The notes under the pieces were generated by a model. The model was not told where the DNA came from, ran no database searches, and worked only from the letters and a program-made list of their open reading frames with translations. Positions 18,135 to 27,328 of a stretch of DNA of 64,000 bases are shown here, piece after piece. The stretch is from F22 sp963678855 (GTDB lineage Bacteria; Bacteroidota; Bacteroidia; Bacteroidales; Bacteroidaceae): contig OY787448.1 of NCBI GenBank assembly GCA_963678855.1, positions 2,790,001 through 2,854,000 of the forward strand. The letters run 5' to 3'. The stretch's first letter is position 1. Every line of letters begins with the position of its first letter. The position numbers were made by a program, and so were the translations under genes.

Positions 18135-19592
18135 ATGAATAACAATCCTATAATTACTATTCAGGATGTATCTCATAGTTACTTGAATGTGAAAGCATTG
18201 GACTGTGTGAACTTAGACGTTCAAGAAGGTGAGATCTTAGGGCTAATTGGCCCAGATGGTGCTGGAAAAACGACTCTGTTTCATGTGCTCACTACATTGC
18301 TTGTCCCTGACTCAGGGACTGCAGTTGTAGATGGTTGCGATGTGGTACAAGATATGAGAGAACTACGCCATAGAGTAGGTTATATGCCAGGCAAATTTTC
18401 TTTGTATCAAGATCTAACAGTAGATGAAAACATCACCTTCTTTGCTTCTGTCTTTGGTTCGACTGTTGAAGAAAACCAGCATTTGATTGAAGGGGTTTAC
18501 AAGATGTTGAGACCCTTTGGTAATCGACGAGCAGGTAAGCTTTCAGGCGGTATGAAACAAAAGCTAGCATTATGCTGCGCCTTGATTCATGCTCCTAAGG
18601 TGTTGTTTTTAGATGAGCCAACTACAGGGGTAGACCCAACGTCGCGTAAAGAGCTATGGGAGACGTTGCAATATCTGAAAAAAGTAGGGGTTACCATCGT
18701 CGTCTCTACACCTTATACAGATGAAGCGCGCCAATGTTCTCGCTTGGTGCTTATGCGTGAAGGTCGAATAGTACAAAGTGGAAATCCTGATGAAGTACTA
18801 GATAGTTATCTCCAAACAACTGGCCAAGTGCAAGTCAAATCAACTTCAACTAAAGATGAACCTGTCATTCAAGTTCGTGATTTGACAAAAACTTTCGGCA
18901 ACTTTACTGCAGTGGACCGTTTGAACTTCGAAGTGTCCAGAGGGGAAATTTTTGGCTTTTTAGGAGCTAATGGAGCTGGTAAAACTACGGCTATGCGTAT
19001 GCTTTCTGGTCTAAGTGTACCAACTTCAGGATCAGGAACTGTAGCAGGTTTCGATGTGAAGAAAGAAGCTGAGCAAGTCAAACGACACATAGGTTACATG
19101 AGTCAGCGCTTCTCTTTGTATGAAGACCTGAAAGTATGGGAGAATATTGAGCTCTTCGGAGGAATATATGGACTCTCGAAAGAGGAGATCAAAGAAAAAA
19201 CTGAAGTTGTTCTTGAACAATTGCATTTTACGTCACAGCGTGATACCTTAGTACGTGACATCCCTCTAGGCTGGAAACAGAAACTAGCTTTTGCTGTATC
19301 CATGATCCATGACCCAGAAGTTGTATTTCTGGATGAACCTACTGGTGGGGTCGATCCGCAGACAAGACGTCAGTTTTGGGATCTTATCTACGAAGCAGCA
19401 GCTAAGGGAATAACTATATTTGTAACAACGCACTATATGGATGAGGCCGCTTATTGCGATCGTTTATCTATGATGGTAGATGGTCAGATTAAAGCCCTAG
19501 ATAGTCCTCAAGCATTAATGACAAAAATGGGTGTGGATTCAATGGAAGAAGTTTTCCGTATTTTGGCTCGTGGTGCAACTCGAGGTGACTAA
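18135..19592 (+). CDS. ABC transporter, double ATP-binding protein (YbhF-like)
   Basis: 485 residues containing two complete nucleotide-binding domains in one chain. Domain 1 (about 5-220) has GPDGAGKTT, LSGGMKQKLALCCAL and FLDEPTTGVDP. Domain 2 (about 245-475) has GANGAGKTT and FLDEPTGGVDP, but its signature motif reads IPLGWKQKLAFAV instead of LSGGQ. The same PLGW variant is known in YbhF-type exporters. In domain 1 the switch region reads VSTPYTDEA, without the canonical His, while domain 2 has VTTHYMDEA. The two sites are thus probably asymmetric. It starts 9 bases after the adaptor gene. Confidence 0.93.
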   Translation: MNNNPIITIQDVSHSYLNVKALDCVNLDVQEGEILGLIGPDGAGKTTLFHVLTTLLVPDSGTAVVDGCDVVQDMRELRHRVGYMPGKFSLYQDLTVDENITFFASVFGSTVEENQHLIEGVYKMLRPFGNRRAGKLSGGMKQKLALCCALIHAPKVLFLDEPTTGVDPTSRKELWETLQYLKKVGVTIVVSTPYTDEARQCSRLVLMREGRIVQSGNPDEVLDSYLQTTGQVQVKSTSTKDEPVIQVRDLTKTFGNFTAVDRLNFEVSRGEIFGFLGANGAGKTTAMRMLSGLSVPTSGSGTVAGFDVKKEAEQVKRHIGYMSQRFSLYEDLKVWENIELFGGIYGLSKEEIKEKTEVVLEQLHFTSQRDTLVRDIPLGWKQKLAFAVSMIHDPEVVFLDEPTGGVDPQTRRQFWDLIYEAAAKGITIFVTTHYMDEAAYCDRLSMMVDGQIKALDSPQALMTKMGVDSMEEVFRILARGATRGD

Positions 19593-19607
19593 TTAGAAAG
19601 AAAAGAA

Positions 19608-20693
19608 ATGAACAGAGTTTTTGCTTTTATTCGAAAAGAATTTTATCATATTCTGCGTGATAGGCGCACAATGCTTATACTGCTTGTAATGCCAGTAGTG
19701 CAGGTCCTTTTATTTGGCTTCGCCATCTCTGTGGAAGTACAAAACGTGCGTGTGGCTATGGTGGGGCAGCAGTTTGCCCAAGATAGCCAACAAGCGGGAC
19801 GCTTAGCTCAGGCTATAGACGCATCGGAAACTTTTGAGGTAACTCATATGTTTTCACTAATCAGTGAAGCTGAGCAAGCCATGCGTGAAGGAAAAATCGA
19901 TGTAGCAGTTTGTTATGGACAGACTCCTGCAGCTTCTCCAGTACATAATGATGCTATTAGTATTGTGTCGGATGCTACAAATCCAAACACGGCAAGCACA
20001 ATCACTTTTTACTTGCAGCGCATTATTCAATCTACAACTGGGGGGCATGTTGCGGTGGATGTAGCTCCTCGTATGTTATATAACCCACAGTTACAGAGTG
20101 CGTATAACTTTGTGCCTGGTGTTATGGGACTCGTTTTTATCTTGATCTGTGCTTTGATGACTTCTGTGTCGATTGTACGTGAGAGAGAACAAGGGAATAT
20201 GGAAGTACTACTGGTTTCTCCAGTACGCCCTTTGGTGATTATATTTTCCAAAATGATTCCTTATTTTTTAATAGCCTGTGTGGATTTGGGTAGTGTGCTA
20301 TTGCTGTCATACTTTCTGCTCAAAGTACCAATTGCTGGGAGCTTATTGGCTATCTGCAGCTTGTCATTTGTTTATATTTTCTTGGCACTCTCTATTGGTT
20401 TGTTAATTTCTACACTTGCAGATAGTCAACTTATTGCGATGATTGCCTCTATTTTAGGACTTATGCTACCAGTTGTTATGCTTTCTGGGATGATTTTTCC
20501 TATAGAAAATATGCCTTTTATACTACAAAAAGTTAGTACTTTGATTCCTGCAAGATGGTATATCACTGGTATACGTAAATTGATGATTGAAGGACTTGAT
20601 ATCTCTAAGGTAGTTACAGAATTTGTGGTGTTAATTGGTATGACACTTTTTGTGCTGGGAATAGCCCTTCGCAAGTTCAAAATTAGATTATAA
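19608..20693 (+). CDS. ABC-2 type permease (YbhS-like)
   Basis: 361-residue inner-membrane permease: an N-terminal helix (LILLVMPVVQVLLFGFAIS), a soluble periplasmic domain (about 45-170), then five helices ending in the ABC-2 motif RWYITGIRKLMIEG. It is one of the two transmembrane subunits of the efflux complex. The gene follows the ATPase by 15 bases. Confidence 0.92.
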   Translation: MNRVFAFIRKEFYHILRDRRTMLILLVMPVVQVLLFGFAISVEVQNVRVAMVGQQFAQDSQQAGRLAQAIDASETFEVTHMFSLISEAEQAMREGKIDVAVCYGQTPAASPVHNDAISIVSDATNPNTASTITFYLQRIIQSTTGGHVAVDVAPRMLYNPQLQSAYNFVPGVMGLVFILICALMTSVSIVREREQGNMEVLLVSPVRPLVIIFSKMIPYFLIACVDLGSVLLLSYFLLKVPIAGSLLAICSLSFVYIFLALSIGLLISTLADSQLIAMIASILGLMLPVVMLSGMIFPIENMPFILQKVSTLIPARWYITGIRKLMIEGLDISKVVTEFVVLIGMTLFVLGIALRKFKIRL

Positions 20694-20709
20694 CTTATAC
20701 GTTTCCTAT

Positions 20710-21831
20710 ATGGCACGATTTAAATATTTACTTAGAAAAGAGTTTAAGCAGTTTTTACGTCATCCTTTTTTGAAACGTATGGCTATAATGTATCCAGTTA
20801 TGGTAATGTTTGTAATGCCTTTTGCTACTAAGCTTGACCTAACTGACTGTACAATTAGTATAGTGGATAGGAATCACACAGAATTGTCTGCTCGGTTGGT
20901 GCATAAGATTGAAGCTTTACCCTTCTTCATTGTGACGTCTCATTCAGCCACTTATACTGAGGCGATGAATGAAATAGAATCTGGAGATGCAACTGCTATA
21001 GTCGAGATTCCGCGTGATTTCGATAAAGACTGGACACTAAAGCAAGCCCAAGTTTATCTCTCTGCAAATGCAGTAGATGGTATGAAGGGAAATTTAGCTT
21101 TACAGTACTTACAGCGAGTTGTTCAAGAGTTTACCGAAGAGCAAGTAAAAGAAGATGGAGGAGTAGGTGCAACTTCTTTGTTGTCTGCTTCTGTACCCAG
21201 TGTATCTATACAGCATCTATATAATGAGACCTTGAATTATAAACGTTTTATGATTCCTGGGCTGATGGTATTTGTCTTGTTGATATTGACAGGTTTGTTG
21301 CCAGCATTGAATATCGTTCAAGAGAAAGAAATTGGCACGATAGAACAGATTAATGTAACACCAGTGAGTAAGTATCAGTTTATTTTGAGTAAATTGATTC
21401 CCTATTGGATCATTGGACTGACTGCATTAAGTATATGCTTTCTATTGTGTGTATTGGTGTATGACTTTCCCTCTTTAGGTAGTTATGCTGCACTTTATGT
21501 TATGGCAGTTTTGTTTGTCATGACGATGTCGGGACTTGGGTTAATGGTTTCAAATATCTCGAATACGATGCAGCAAGCGGTATTTGTCATGTTCTTCATC
21601 ATGATGATATTCACGCTGATGAGTGGGTTGTTTACACCAGTACAGTCTATGCCTGACTGGGCACAATGGGTAGCTACTTTTATTCCACCTCACTACTTTG
21701 TGGATGGGATGAGAGCCATTTATATTAAAGGAAGCACGCTTGTAGATGTTAGTAAGGAATGTCTTGCTTTAGCTGGTTTTGCTGTGTCTTTTGGAGTTTT
21801 GGCTGTGCTGACGTATCAAAAGCAGTCCTAA
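20710..21831 (+). CDS. ABC-2 type permease (YbhR-like)
   Basis: 373-residue partner of the preceding permease, with the same topology: an N-terminal helix (MYPVMVMFVMPF), a periplasmic domain, five C-terminal helices and the ABC-2 motif HYFVDGMRAIYIKG. It is the last gene of the five-gene efflux operon and is followed by a terminator. Substrates of this class include drugs and cationic compounds; the one used here cannot be inferred. Confidence 0.92.
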   Translation: MARFKYLLRKEFKQFLRHPFLKRMAIMYPVMVMFVMPFATKLDLTDCTISIVDRNHTELSARLVHKIEALPFFIVTSHSATYTEAMNEIESGDATAIVEIPRDFDKDWTLKQAQVYLSANAVDGMKGNLALQYLQRVVQEFTEEQVKEDGGVGATSLLSASVPSVSIQHLYNETLNYKRFMIPGLMVFVLLILTGLLPALNIVQEKEIGTIEQINVTPVSKYQFILSKLIPYWIIGLTALSICFLLCVLVYDFPSLGSYAALYVMAVLFVMTMSGLGLMVSNISNTMQQAVFVMFFIMMIFTLMSGLFTPVQSMPDWAQWVATFIPPHYFVDGMRAIYIKGSTLVDVSKECLALAGFAVSFGVLAVLTYQKQS

Positions 21832-21850
21832 TATACCTTCTCTCTAATTT

Positions 21851-21891
21851 ATAGAGGATGTGTCAAAAGCTGGTTTTGATGCATCCTCTAT
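21851..21891 (+). terminator. terminator after the efflux operon
   Basis: ATAGAGGATG and TGTCAAAA pair with TTTTGATG and CATCCTCTAT in an interrupted stem of about 17 bp, followed by TGTTAAAATATT. It also lies between the convergent MarR gene and the operon. Confidence 0.65.
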
Positions 21892-21948
21892 TGTTAAAAT
21901 ATTGAGAGGGGTGGATACATCTTGCGAAAAAGTGCCACCGAGCATTTA

Positions 21949-22395
21949 TCAATTTTGTGTGGTGTTATCAAATCGACTATTAGCCTCTATAATCTTATCG
22001 ATAAGTTCCTCTGCAAATTCTCTCGTTAGAATCTCGTTGTATTGATTGTAGATACGTTCTAGTGCTGTCTGTATTATGCCTTTCATACCTTGACCATTCT
22101 CTGTAGGATAAATTAGCGACCTGCGTCCATCTTGCTTCTTGATAATATAGTCTTTCTTGATTAGTTTGTCAAGTAGGCGAGTGATTGTACTTGGTTTAAG
22201 ATTGAGCATCTCACTGAGTTCTATTTGTGTGATGTTAGGATGGTCGCAGATAGCAAGTAGCAAGTGTCCATGCGAAGGACTCATTTCGATAAGACGAAAA
22301 GCCTTGTCGGCCAATTCGTTAAGATGGCGACTTAAAGAGCTCACTGTAAAGTACATACAGTGGGAGTTATACGAACATTTTCTTCCCTTTTCCAT
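21949..22395 (-). CDS. MarR-family transcriptional regulator
   Basis: 148 residues with a winged helix at about 40-110: ITQIELSEMLNLKPSTITRL is the recognition region and YIIKKQDGRRSLIYPTENG the wing. The start MEKGRKCSYNSHCMYFTVSS is typical of a Bacteroidetes MarR subgroup with N-terminal cysteines that could sense oxidants or metals (inference). It is monocistronic, convergent with the efflux operon and upstream of the chromate-type transporter genes. Confidence 0.9.
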   Translation of the reverse strand: MEKGRKCSYNSHCMYFTVSSLSRHLNELADKAFRLIEMSPSHGHLLLAICDHPNITQIELSEMLNLKPSTITRLLDKLIKKDYIIKKQDGRRSLIYPTENGQGMKGIIQTALERIYNQYNEILTREFAEELIDKIIEANSRFDNTTQN

Positions 22396-22429
22396 GATCT
22401 TATTCTAAAATCTTTTGTGGTTACTGACA

Positions 22430-22437
22430 CAAAGATA
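22430..22437 (-). promoter_or_regulatory. -7 box for the MarR gene
   Basis: TATCTTTG on the minus strand, 35 bases before the marR start. Confidence 0.45.
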
Positions 22438-22491
22438 CAAAAAATAAGCAATATATATGACGTGTGGTGTTAATGATTATTGACGTAAAAC

Positions 22492-23085
22492 TTATATTTG
22501 AACGACTCCGTACAATATGTATCCTGCAATTCCGCTCAGTAGGATCAACAAAATTGGGTTCCATTTTAGAAAGTAAGTTCCAATAAAGGTGAAACAGAAA
22601 AGACCACAGCTAATATAGAACTGAGTAGGATTTAGATCCCATACTCCAAAGTTTTGTGGAGTCATCAGCAATAGTACTGCAGCGGCTAAAAGCCCTACGA
22701 TCGTTGGTCTCAATCCCATAAAGATGGCCTGTACATAAGGTGAGTCTTTGAATTTTGTAAGTATTCGACTTACAGTGTACATTAGTAGAAAGGCTGGTAG
22801 AAGTAAAGCTAGAGTACTGATGCATGCTCCTACAATAGCTACCCATTCAGCAGCACCCTGTCCAATTACAGCAGTATAGCCTACGTAAGTCGCACAGTTT
22901 AAACCAATAGGGCCAGGTGTCGTTTGACTAATAGCTACAATATCGGTAAATTGCTCAGGTGAGAGCCAGTGATATTTCGTGACCATTTCTGTTTGTATAA
23001 GTGATAGCATTGCATAGCCACCCCCAAACCCAAATAGGCCAATTTTAAAGAAACTCCAGAATAAGTGTAGATATAAAAATAGCAT
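22492..23085 (-). CDS. chromate transporter-type protein, second half
   Basis: 197-residue membrane protein equal to one half of a ChrA transporter. It has the conserved start FFKIGLFGFGGGYAMLSLIQ and the QTTPGPIGLNCATYVGY motif, then about five helices. In split systems two such half-size proteins form one transporter. It starts 6 bases after the stop of the other half, in the same operon. Anion exported (chromate, sulfate or other) is not determined. Confidence 0.9.
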   Translation of the reverse strand: MLFLYLHLFWSFFKIGLFGFGGGYAMLSLIQTEMVTKYHWLSPEQFTDIVAISQTTPGPIGLNCATYVGYTAVIGQGAAEWVAIVGACISTLALLLPAFLLMYTVSRILTKFKDSPYVQAIFMGLRPTIVGLLAAAVLLLMTPQNFGVWDLNPTQFYISCGLFCFTFIGTYFLKWNPILLILLSGIAGYILYGVVQI

Positions 23086-23091
23086 GAATGA

Positions 23092-23709
23092 TTATTTTGA
23101 TTGAGTATGTGACTTTTGATTATTAATCTCTTCACGCACTTTTTTTTGTGCTTGCTGTTTGCGATAGCCCAATATAAGACCAGCCAGTCCAGCTACTAGG
23201 ATAATCCATATGGGAGATATACCAATATACCATATAAGTAGAGCCGATGCGATTGGTATCCATAAAGTTTGCCAGGTTAATTGAGCACGCTTAGCCAAGC
23301 GTAAAGTCGGAACAGCTATAAGCGCAACCACAGCTGGACGAAGTCCCTTAAAAATAGCTTCTACTTCAGGATATTCTTTAATTTGACGAAAGCAGACAGC
23401 GATCAAAAGGATCATAAGGAAAGAAGGAAGTGCTGCAGCAGTACTCGTGAGAATACTACCCCATGTACCTCGTAGCTTATACCCAATGTATGTTGCTATC
23501 TTTACAGCAAATACACCTGGTAAAGATTGAGCTACCGCCACCATATCAATAAAATCTTCTTCGGAAATATATTTGCGTTTTGCTACAACCTCCTCTTCAA
23601 TCAAAGGTATCATAGCGTAGCCACCGCCAATAGTAAACGCACCAATTTTTGCAAATATCCAGAATAAAGTGGATAGAGAAACTTCTTCGTTTGTTGATAT
23701 CTTGTTCAT
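23092..23709 (-). CDS. chromate transporter-type protein, first half
   Basis: 205-residue partner of the preceding gene, with FAKIGAFTIGGGYAMIPLIE and QSLPGVFAVKIATYIGY. I start it at 23709 (MNKISTNEE): the longer frame to 23772 would overlap the divergent kinase gene and its own promoter. The C-terminus is lysine-rich and cytosolic. Its -7 box lies only 5 bases upstream of the ATG, so the mRNA may be nearly leaderless. Confidence 0.88.
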   Translation of the reverse strand: MNKISTNEEVSLSTLFWIFAKIGAFTIGGGYAMIPLIEEEVVAKRKYISEEDFIDMVAVAQSLPGVFAVKIATYIGYKLRGTWGSILTSTAAALPSFLMILLIAVCFRQIKEYPEVEAIFKGLRPAVVALIAVPTLRLAKRAQLTWQTLWIPIASALLIWYIGISPIWIILVAGLAGLILGYRKQQAQKKVREEINNQKSHTQSK

Positions 23710-23713
23710 GCCA

Positions 23714-23721
23714 CAAAAATA
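23714..23721 (-). promoter_or_regulatory. -7 box of the chromate transporter operon
   Basis: TATTTTTG on the minus strand immediately before the ATG at 23709; TTG occurs 17 bases further upstream. Implies a leaderless or very short 5' end. Confidence 0.5.
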
Positions 23722-23730
23722 GCTATATTT

Positions 23731-23761
23731 TTTGATAACAATATAAAATTCTCTATTTTTG
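23731..23761 (+). promoter_or_regulatory. promoter of the sensor kinase gene
   Basis: TTTG, 19 bases, TATTTTTG, overlapping the divergent chromate-transporter promoter. The box covers the GTG at 23761, so translation must begin further on, at the ATG at 23782. Confidence 0.65.
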
Positions 23762-23781
23762 TGAGTATACAAATAGCGGCC

Positions 23782-25935
23782 ATGAATCTAGTAAAAACAA
23801 ATAGCAGACGTAGTATGTTAAGCAACCTAATGATTGGCTGCTTTGTTTTTATGCCTTTTCTCCAAGTCTTTTCTCAAGTTATACCAGTTGAATCTTTTAA
23901 GCATGTTCATGATAGTTTAGTAGCGCAGATGGTCTACTTAGATTCTATTTGTCGTGATAGTAGTCAAATAGAGTTACCTTTGTCTCGTCTTGAGCACTAT
24001 AGGGATCTTTTTTCTACTGTTGTCAATCTATATGATATCAACCTCCACAATGATGAACATGCCAAACGCTATTCGGATTTGGCAACTAAGCTGGCATTAG
24101 AACATGAGCAAGGAGATGACTTGGTACAAGCTATATTGATGTTCCCTACTATCGACAGCGATACGCTTTCTTTACGAATACAACAAGTTGACCAATTGTT
24201 GCCTACATCAGAAAAAAAAGAGGGGGTTATGGCTCATTTGAGGTATTTGTACTATTCTTCATTGTTGGCTGAAGGTTCGGGTGTTGATTCAGATAGTTTA
24301 ATTAACAATGTTTTGCGTCATAAGGGCTCTGTGATTTTTGATGATCTCGCAAATCGATATGAACGATTTTATGTGATGCGGACAGTTATTGAAGGTGCTA
24401 ATGATATTGGTCCTACATCTGCTGCATATCGTTACATGCTGCAATTGAGTGATGTTGTTCAGGGACTTCCTCGAGCTAATTCATACATGACACTTGATTT
24501 TTTACAATTTCAAGTATATGTACATACTCAGAATGAAGAACCAATTAGAGCTATTAAAGTTTTGCAGATATGGAAGCGGTGCGCGCAAAAGCGTGAGAAA
24601 TACCTTCGAAGCAAATACAATCGTCCTTTTTATGATCTAGGTGTTGTTTATGGAGATATGGCTGTGTTATCGCTTTTAAATTACAAAGCTATCAGCAAAG
24701 CGCAAGTTGACTCATGCTATCGTTCTATTAATGATGCAATGGACCGATACCCTGTTTTGAAAAAAGACTATGCACATACGAGTGCCTATAAGCTTTGTTA
24801 CTATTTAGGTATGGGGAATAAAAAAGAGGCTTTGCGCTGGGTGCGTCGCATGATAAAAGAAGAGGATTTTATAGATATGAGTCGTCTTAGGGTGTATCGT
24901 GTATACAGTGAGTTGTGCAAAGAATTGGCTATAAGTGAATATAAAAAGGCATTGGTTTTGTATGTTGCAGAGTTGGAGAAAACCTATGAATTTGTACGTA
25001 GAGCTAATCAAAAAGACAATTTGGTGTTCTTTCGTTTACAACAGTTACAAACTGAAACCCATCATCTAGCTGAACGAACACGCATGCTGGAGGAGATAAA
25101 AGAGGAGCAGATAGAACATAGTTATAGAATCATTGTTACTCTATTGTTGGTGATTATCTTTGCGGTTTTAGGAATGTCTGCTTTGATTTATTCTAGAAAT
25201 AGAAAAATCGTCTCGCACGAGAAAAAATTACAAGAAGCACTCCGCAAAGCTGAGGTAAGTAATGAACTCCAGACAAGATTCTTGCATAATATGAGTCACG
25301 AGATTCGTACGCCACTGAATGCAATTGTGGGCTTTTCAGAGGTCTTAGCAGAAGATGATGAATTGCTTGATGAAGAACGGAAGGAGTATCGTGAACGCAT
25401 TGTTATGAATAATGAGTTGCTTATGCAGATTATTGATGATATTCTAGATGTCGCAAGACTTGAGAGTGGCTCTTATCAAATGACAAAAGAGAAGACACTT
25501 GTTAATAAGTTATGTAAGCGAGCTCTAGCTTCTGTAAGTCATAAGTGTTCACCAGAGGTTGAATTATGCTTTCACTCTGAGTGTGACGATGATTTTGAGT
25601 ATATGACCGATCCACATCGTTTGATTCAGATACTGATCAATTTGCTGAACAACGCCACAAAATACACAAAATCTGGAAAGATAGAGCTGGATGTAAAGTT
25701 TGGAAACGAAGATAAGCTGTACTTTTCAATTACAGATACAGGTTCTGGTATTCCAGATGAATTGATAGACTCTTTATTTGATAGGTTCAGTAAAGGGCAG
25801 GAATTTACACAAGGCACAGGCTTAGGGCTGAACATTTGTCGTATGCTTACCGAGATGTTTGGTGGCAGTATTTATCTTGATAAAACATATAAGACAGGCG
25901 CTCGTTTTGTATTAGAAATGCCTGTTGAGAGTTAA
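23782..25935 (+). CDS. membrane sensor histidine kinase
   Basis: 717-residue sensor kinase. A signal peptide (GCFVFMPFLQVFSQ) precedes a large, mostly helical periplasmic domain (about 40-440), probably TPR-like. One membrane helix lies at about 449-471 and is followed by a short coiled coil. HisKA carries NMSHEIRTPLN (His about 504), and the ATPase has NLLNNATKYT (N box), DTGSGIP (G1), FDRF (F) and GTGLGLN (G2). All catalytic motifs are intact. There is no fused receiver and no response regulator gene nearby, so its partner is encoded elsewhere. Confidence 0.92.
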   Translation: MNLVKTNSRRSMLSNLMIGCFVFMPFLQVFSQVIPVESFKHVHDSLVAQMVYLDSICRDSSQIELPLSRLEHYRDLFSTVVNLYDINLHNDEHAKRYSDLATKLALEHEQGDDLVQAILMFPTIDSDTLSLRIQQVDQLLPTSEKKEGVMAHLRYLYYSSLLAEGSGVDSDSLINNVLRHKGSVIFDDLANRYERFYVMRTVIEGANDIGPTSAAYRYMLQLSDVVQGLPRANSYMTLDFLQFQVYVHTQNEEPIRAIKVLQIWKRCAQKREKYLRSKYNRPFYDLGVVYGDMAVLSLLNYKAISKAQVDSCYRSINDAMDRYPVLKKDYAHTSAYKLCYYLGMGNKKEALRWVRRMIKEEDFIDMSRLRVYRVYSELCKELAISEYKKALVLYVAELEKTYEFVRRANQKDNLVFFRLQQLQTETHHLAERTRMLEEIKEEQIEHSYRIIVTLLLVIIFAVLGMSALIYSRNRKIVSHEKKLQEALRKAEVSNELQTRFLHNMSHEIRTPLNAIVGFSEVLAEDDELLDEERKEYRERIVMNNELLMQIIDDILDVARLESGSYQMTKEKTLVNKLCKRALASVSHKCSPEVELCFHSECDDDFEYMTDPHRLIQILINLLNNATKYTKSGKIELDVKFGNEDKLYFSITDTGSGIPDELIDSLFDRFSKGQEFTQGTGLGLNICRMLTEMFGGSIYLDKTYKTGARFVLEMPVES

Positions 25936-26003
25936 TTATAAATCTAACCTAAACTTTTGGGATAAAACTGATTCAAAATGAGTCTTTTTTGCGATATAAT
26001 CAT

Positions 26004-26011
26004 TATATTTG
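26004..26011 (+). promoter_or_regulatory. -7 box of glyA-menE
   Basis: TATATTTG 32 bases before the glyA start; no -33 box at the right distance. Confidence 0.45.
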
Positions 26012-26042
26012 CGACCCAAAACTACTAATTTAAACAAACGTT

Positions 26043-27323
26043 ATGAGAAAAGATGACCAAATTTTTGACCTGATTGAGAAAGAGCATCAGCGTCAATTGA
26101 AAGGAATCGAACTAATCGCTTCTGAAAATTTCGTTAGTCCACAAGTTATGGAAGCTGCGGGAAGTGTGTTGACCAATAAATATGCTGAAGGATATCCAGG
26201 TAAGCGTTATTATGGTGGATGCGAAGTCGTAGACCAAACTGAGCAAATTGCAATTGACCGTTTGTGCGAAATTTTCGGTGCAGTATATGCTAACGTGCAA
26301 CCGCATAGTGGTGCACAAGCCAATGCCGCAGTATTCTTGGCATGTTTGAACCCTGGTGATAAATTTATGGGCTTGAATCTAGCACATGGTGGGCACCTAT
26401 CTCATGGTTCACACGTCAATACTTCGGGGATCATTTATACTCCATGTGAGTACAATGTAAGCAAAGAAACAGGCCGTGTCGATTACGACCAAATGGAAGA
26501 AATCGCTTTACGTGAACAACCTAAACTAATTGTTGGTGGTGGTAGTGCGTATAGCCGAGAGTGGGATTACAAACGCATGCGTGAAATCGCTGATAAGGTA
26601 GGGGCTATCTTGATGATTGATATGGCACACCCAGCTGGTTTGATTGCTGCTGGTTTGCTAGACAATCCAGTGAAGTATGCACATATAGTAACCTCTACTA
26701 CACACAAAACATTGCGTGGACCTCGTGGTGGTGTGATTATGATTGGAGAAGACTTTGAAAATCCTTGGGGCAAGAAGACTCCTAAGGGCGTTGTCAAGAA
26801 AATGTCTCAATTGCTTGATTCCGCAGTTTTCCCAGGTATCCAAGGTGGCCCACTAGAGCACATCATCGCAGCCAAGGCTGTTGCTTTTGGTGAGTGCTTA
26901 CAACCTGAATACAAAGAATACCAAAAACAAGTGCAAGTCAATGCTAGCTGTCTAGCAGATGCATTGGTAGCAAGAGGCTTCGATATTGTATCTGGAGGTA
27001 CAGACAATCACTCTATGCTAGTAGATCTACGAAGCAAGTATCCAGAATTGACTGGTAAAGTAGCTGAAAAGGCACTTGTATCAGCAGATATTACAGCCAA
27101 TAAGAACATGGTTCCATTCGATTCTAGAAGTGCTTTCCAAACATCTGGTATCCGTTTAGGTACTCCAGCGATAACAACTCGTGGTGTGAAAGAAGATGTG
27201 ATGCCTAAGATTGCTGAACTAATAGAGAAAGTACTTGATGCTCCAGAAGACGAAGCAGTAATTGCAGCTGTTCGTTCAGAAGTGAACGAGATGATGAGTC
27301 AATATCCTTTATTTGCTTATTAA
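26043..27323 (+). CDS. glyA: serine hydroxymethyltransferase
   Basis: 426-residue PLP enzyme converting serine and tetrahydrofolate to glycine and methylene-tetrahydrofolate, the substrate later reduced by MetF. It starts with EKEHQRQLKGIELIASENF, and the PLP lysine lies in VTSTTHKTLRGPRGG (K222). NVQPHSGAQAN and IRLGTPAITTRG are also in place. Length is normal. menE begins 5 bases after its stop, so the two are probably co-transcribed although their pathways differ. Confidence 0.97.
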   Translation: MRKDDQIFDLIEKEHQRQLKGIELIASENFVSPQVMEAAGSVLTNKYAEGYPGKRYYGGCEVVDQTEQIAIDRLCEIFGAVYANVQPHSGAQANAAVFLACLNPGDKFMGLNLAHGGHLSHGSHVNTSGIIYTPCEYNVSKETGRVDYDQMEEIALREQPKLIVGGGSAYSREWDYKRMREIADKVGAILMIDMAHPAGLIAAGLLDNPVKYAHIVTSTTHKTLRGPRGGVIMIGEDFENPWGKKTPKGVVKKMSQLLDSAVFPGIQGGPLEHIIAAKAVAFGECLQPEYKEYQKQVQVNASCLADALVARGFDIVSGGTDNHSMLVDLRSKYPELTGKVAEKALVSADITANKNMVPFDSRSAFQTSGIRLGTPAITTRGVKEDVMPKIAELIEKVLDAPEDEAVIAAVRSEVNEMMSQYPLFAY

Positions 27324-27328
27324 TAGCG

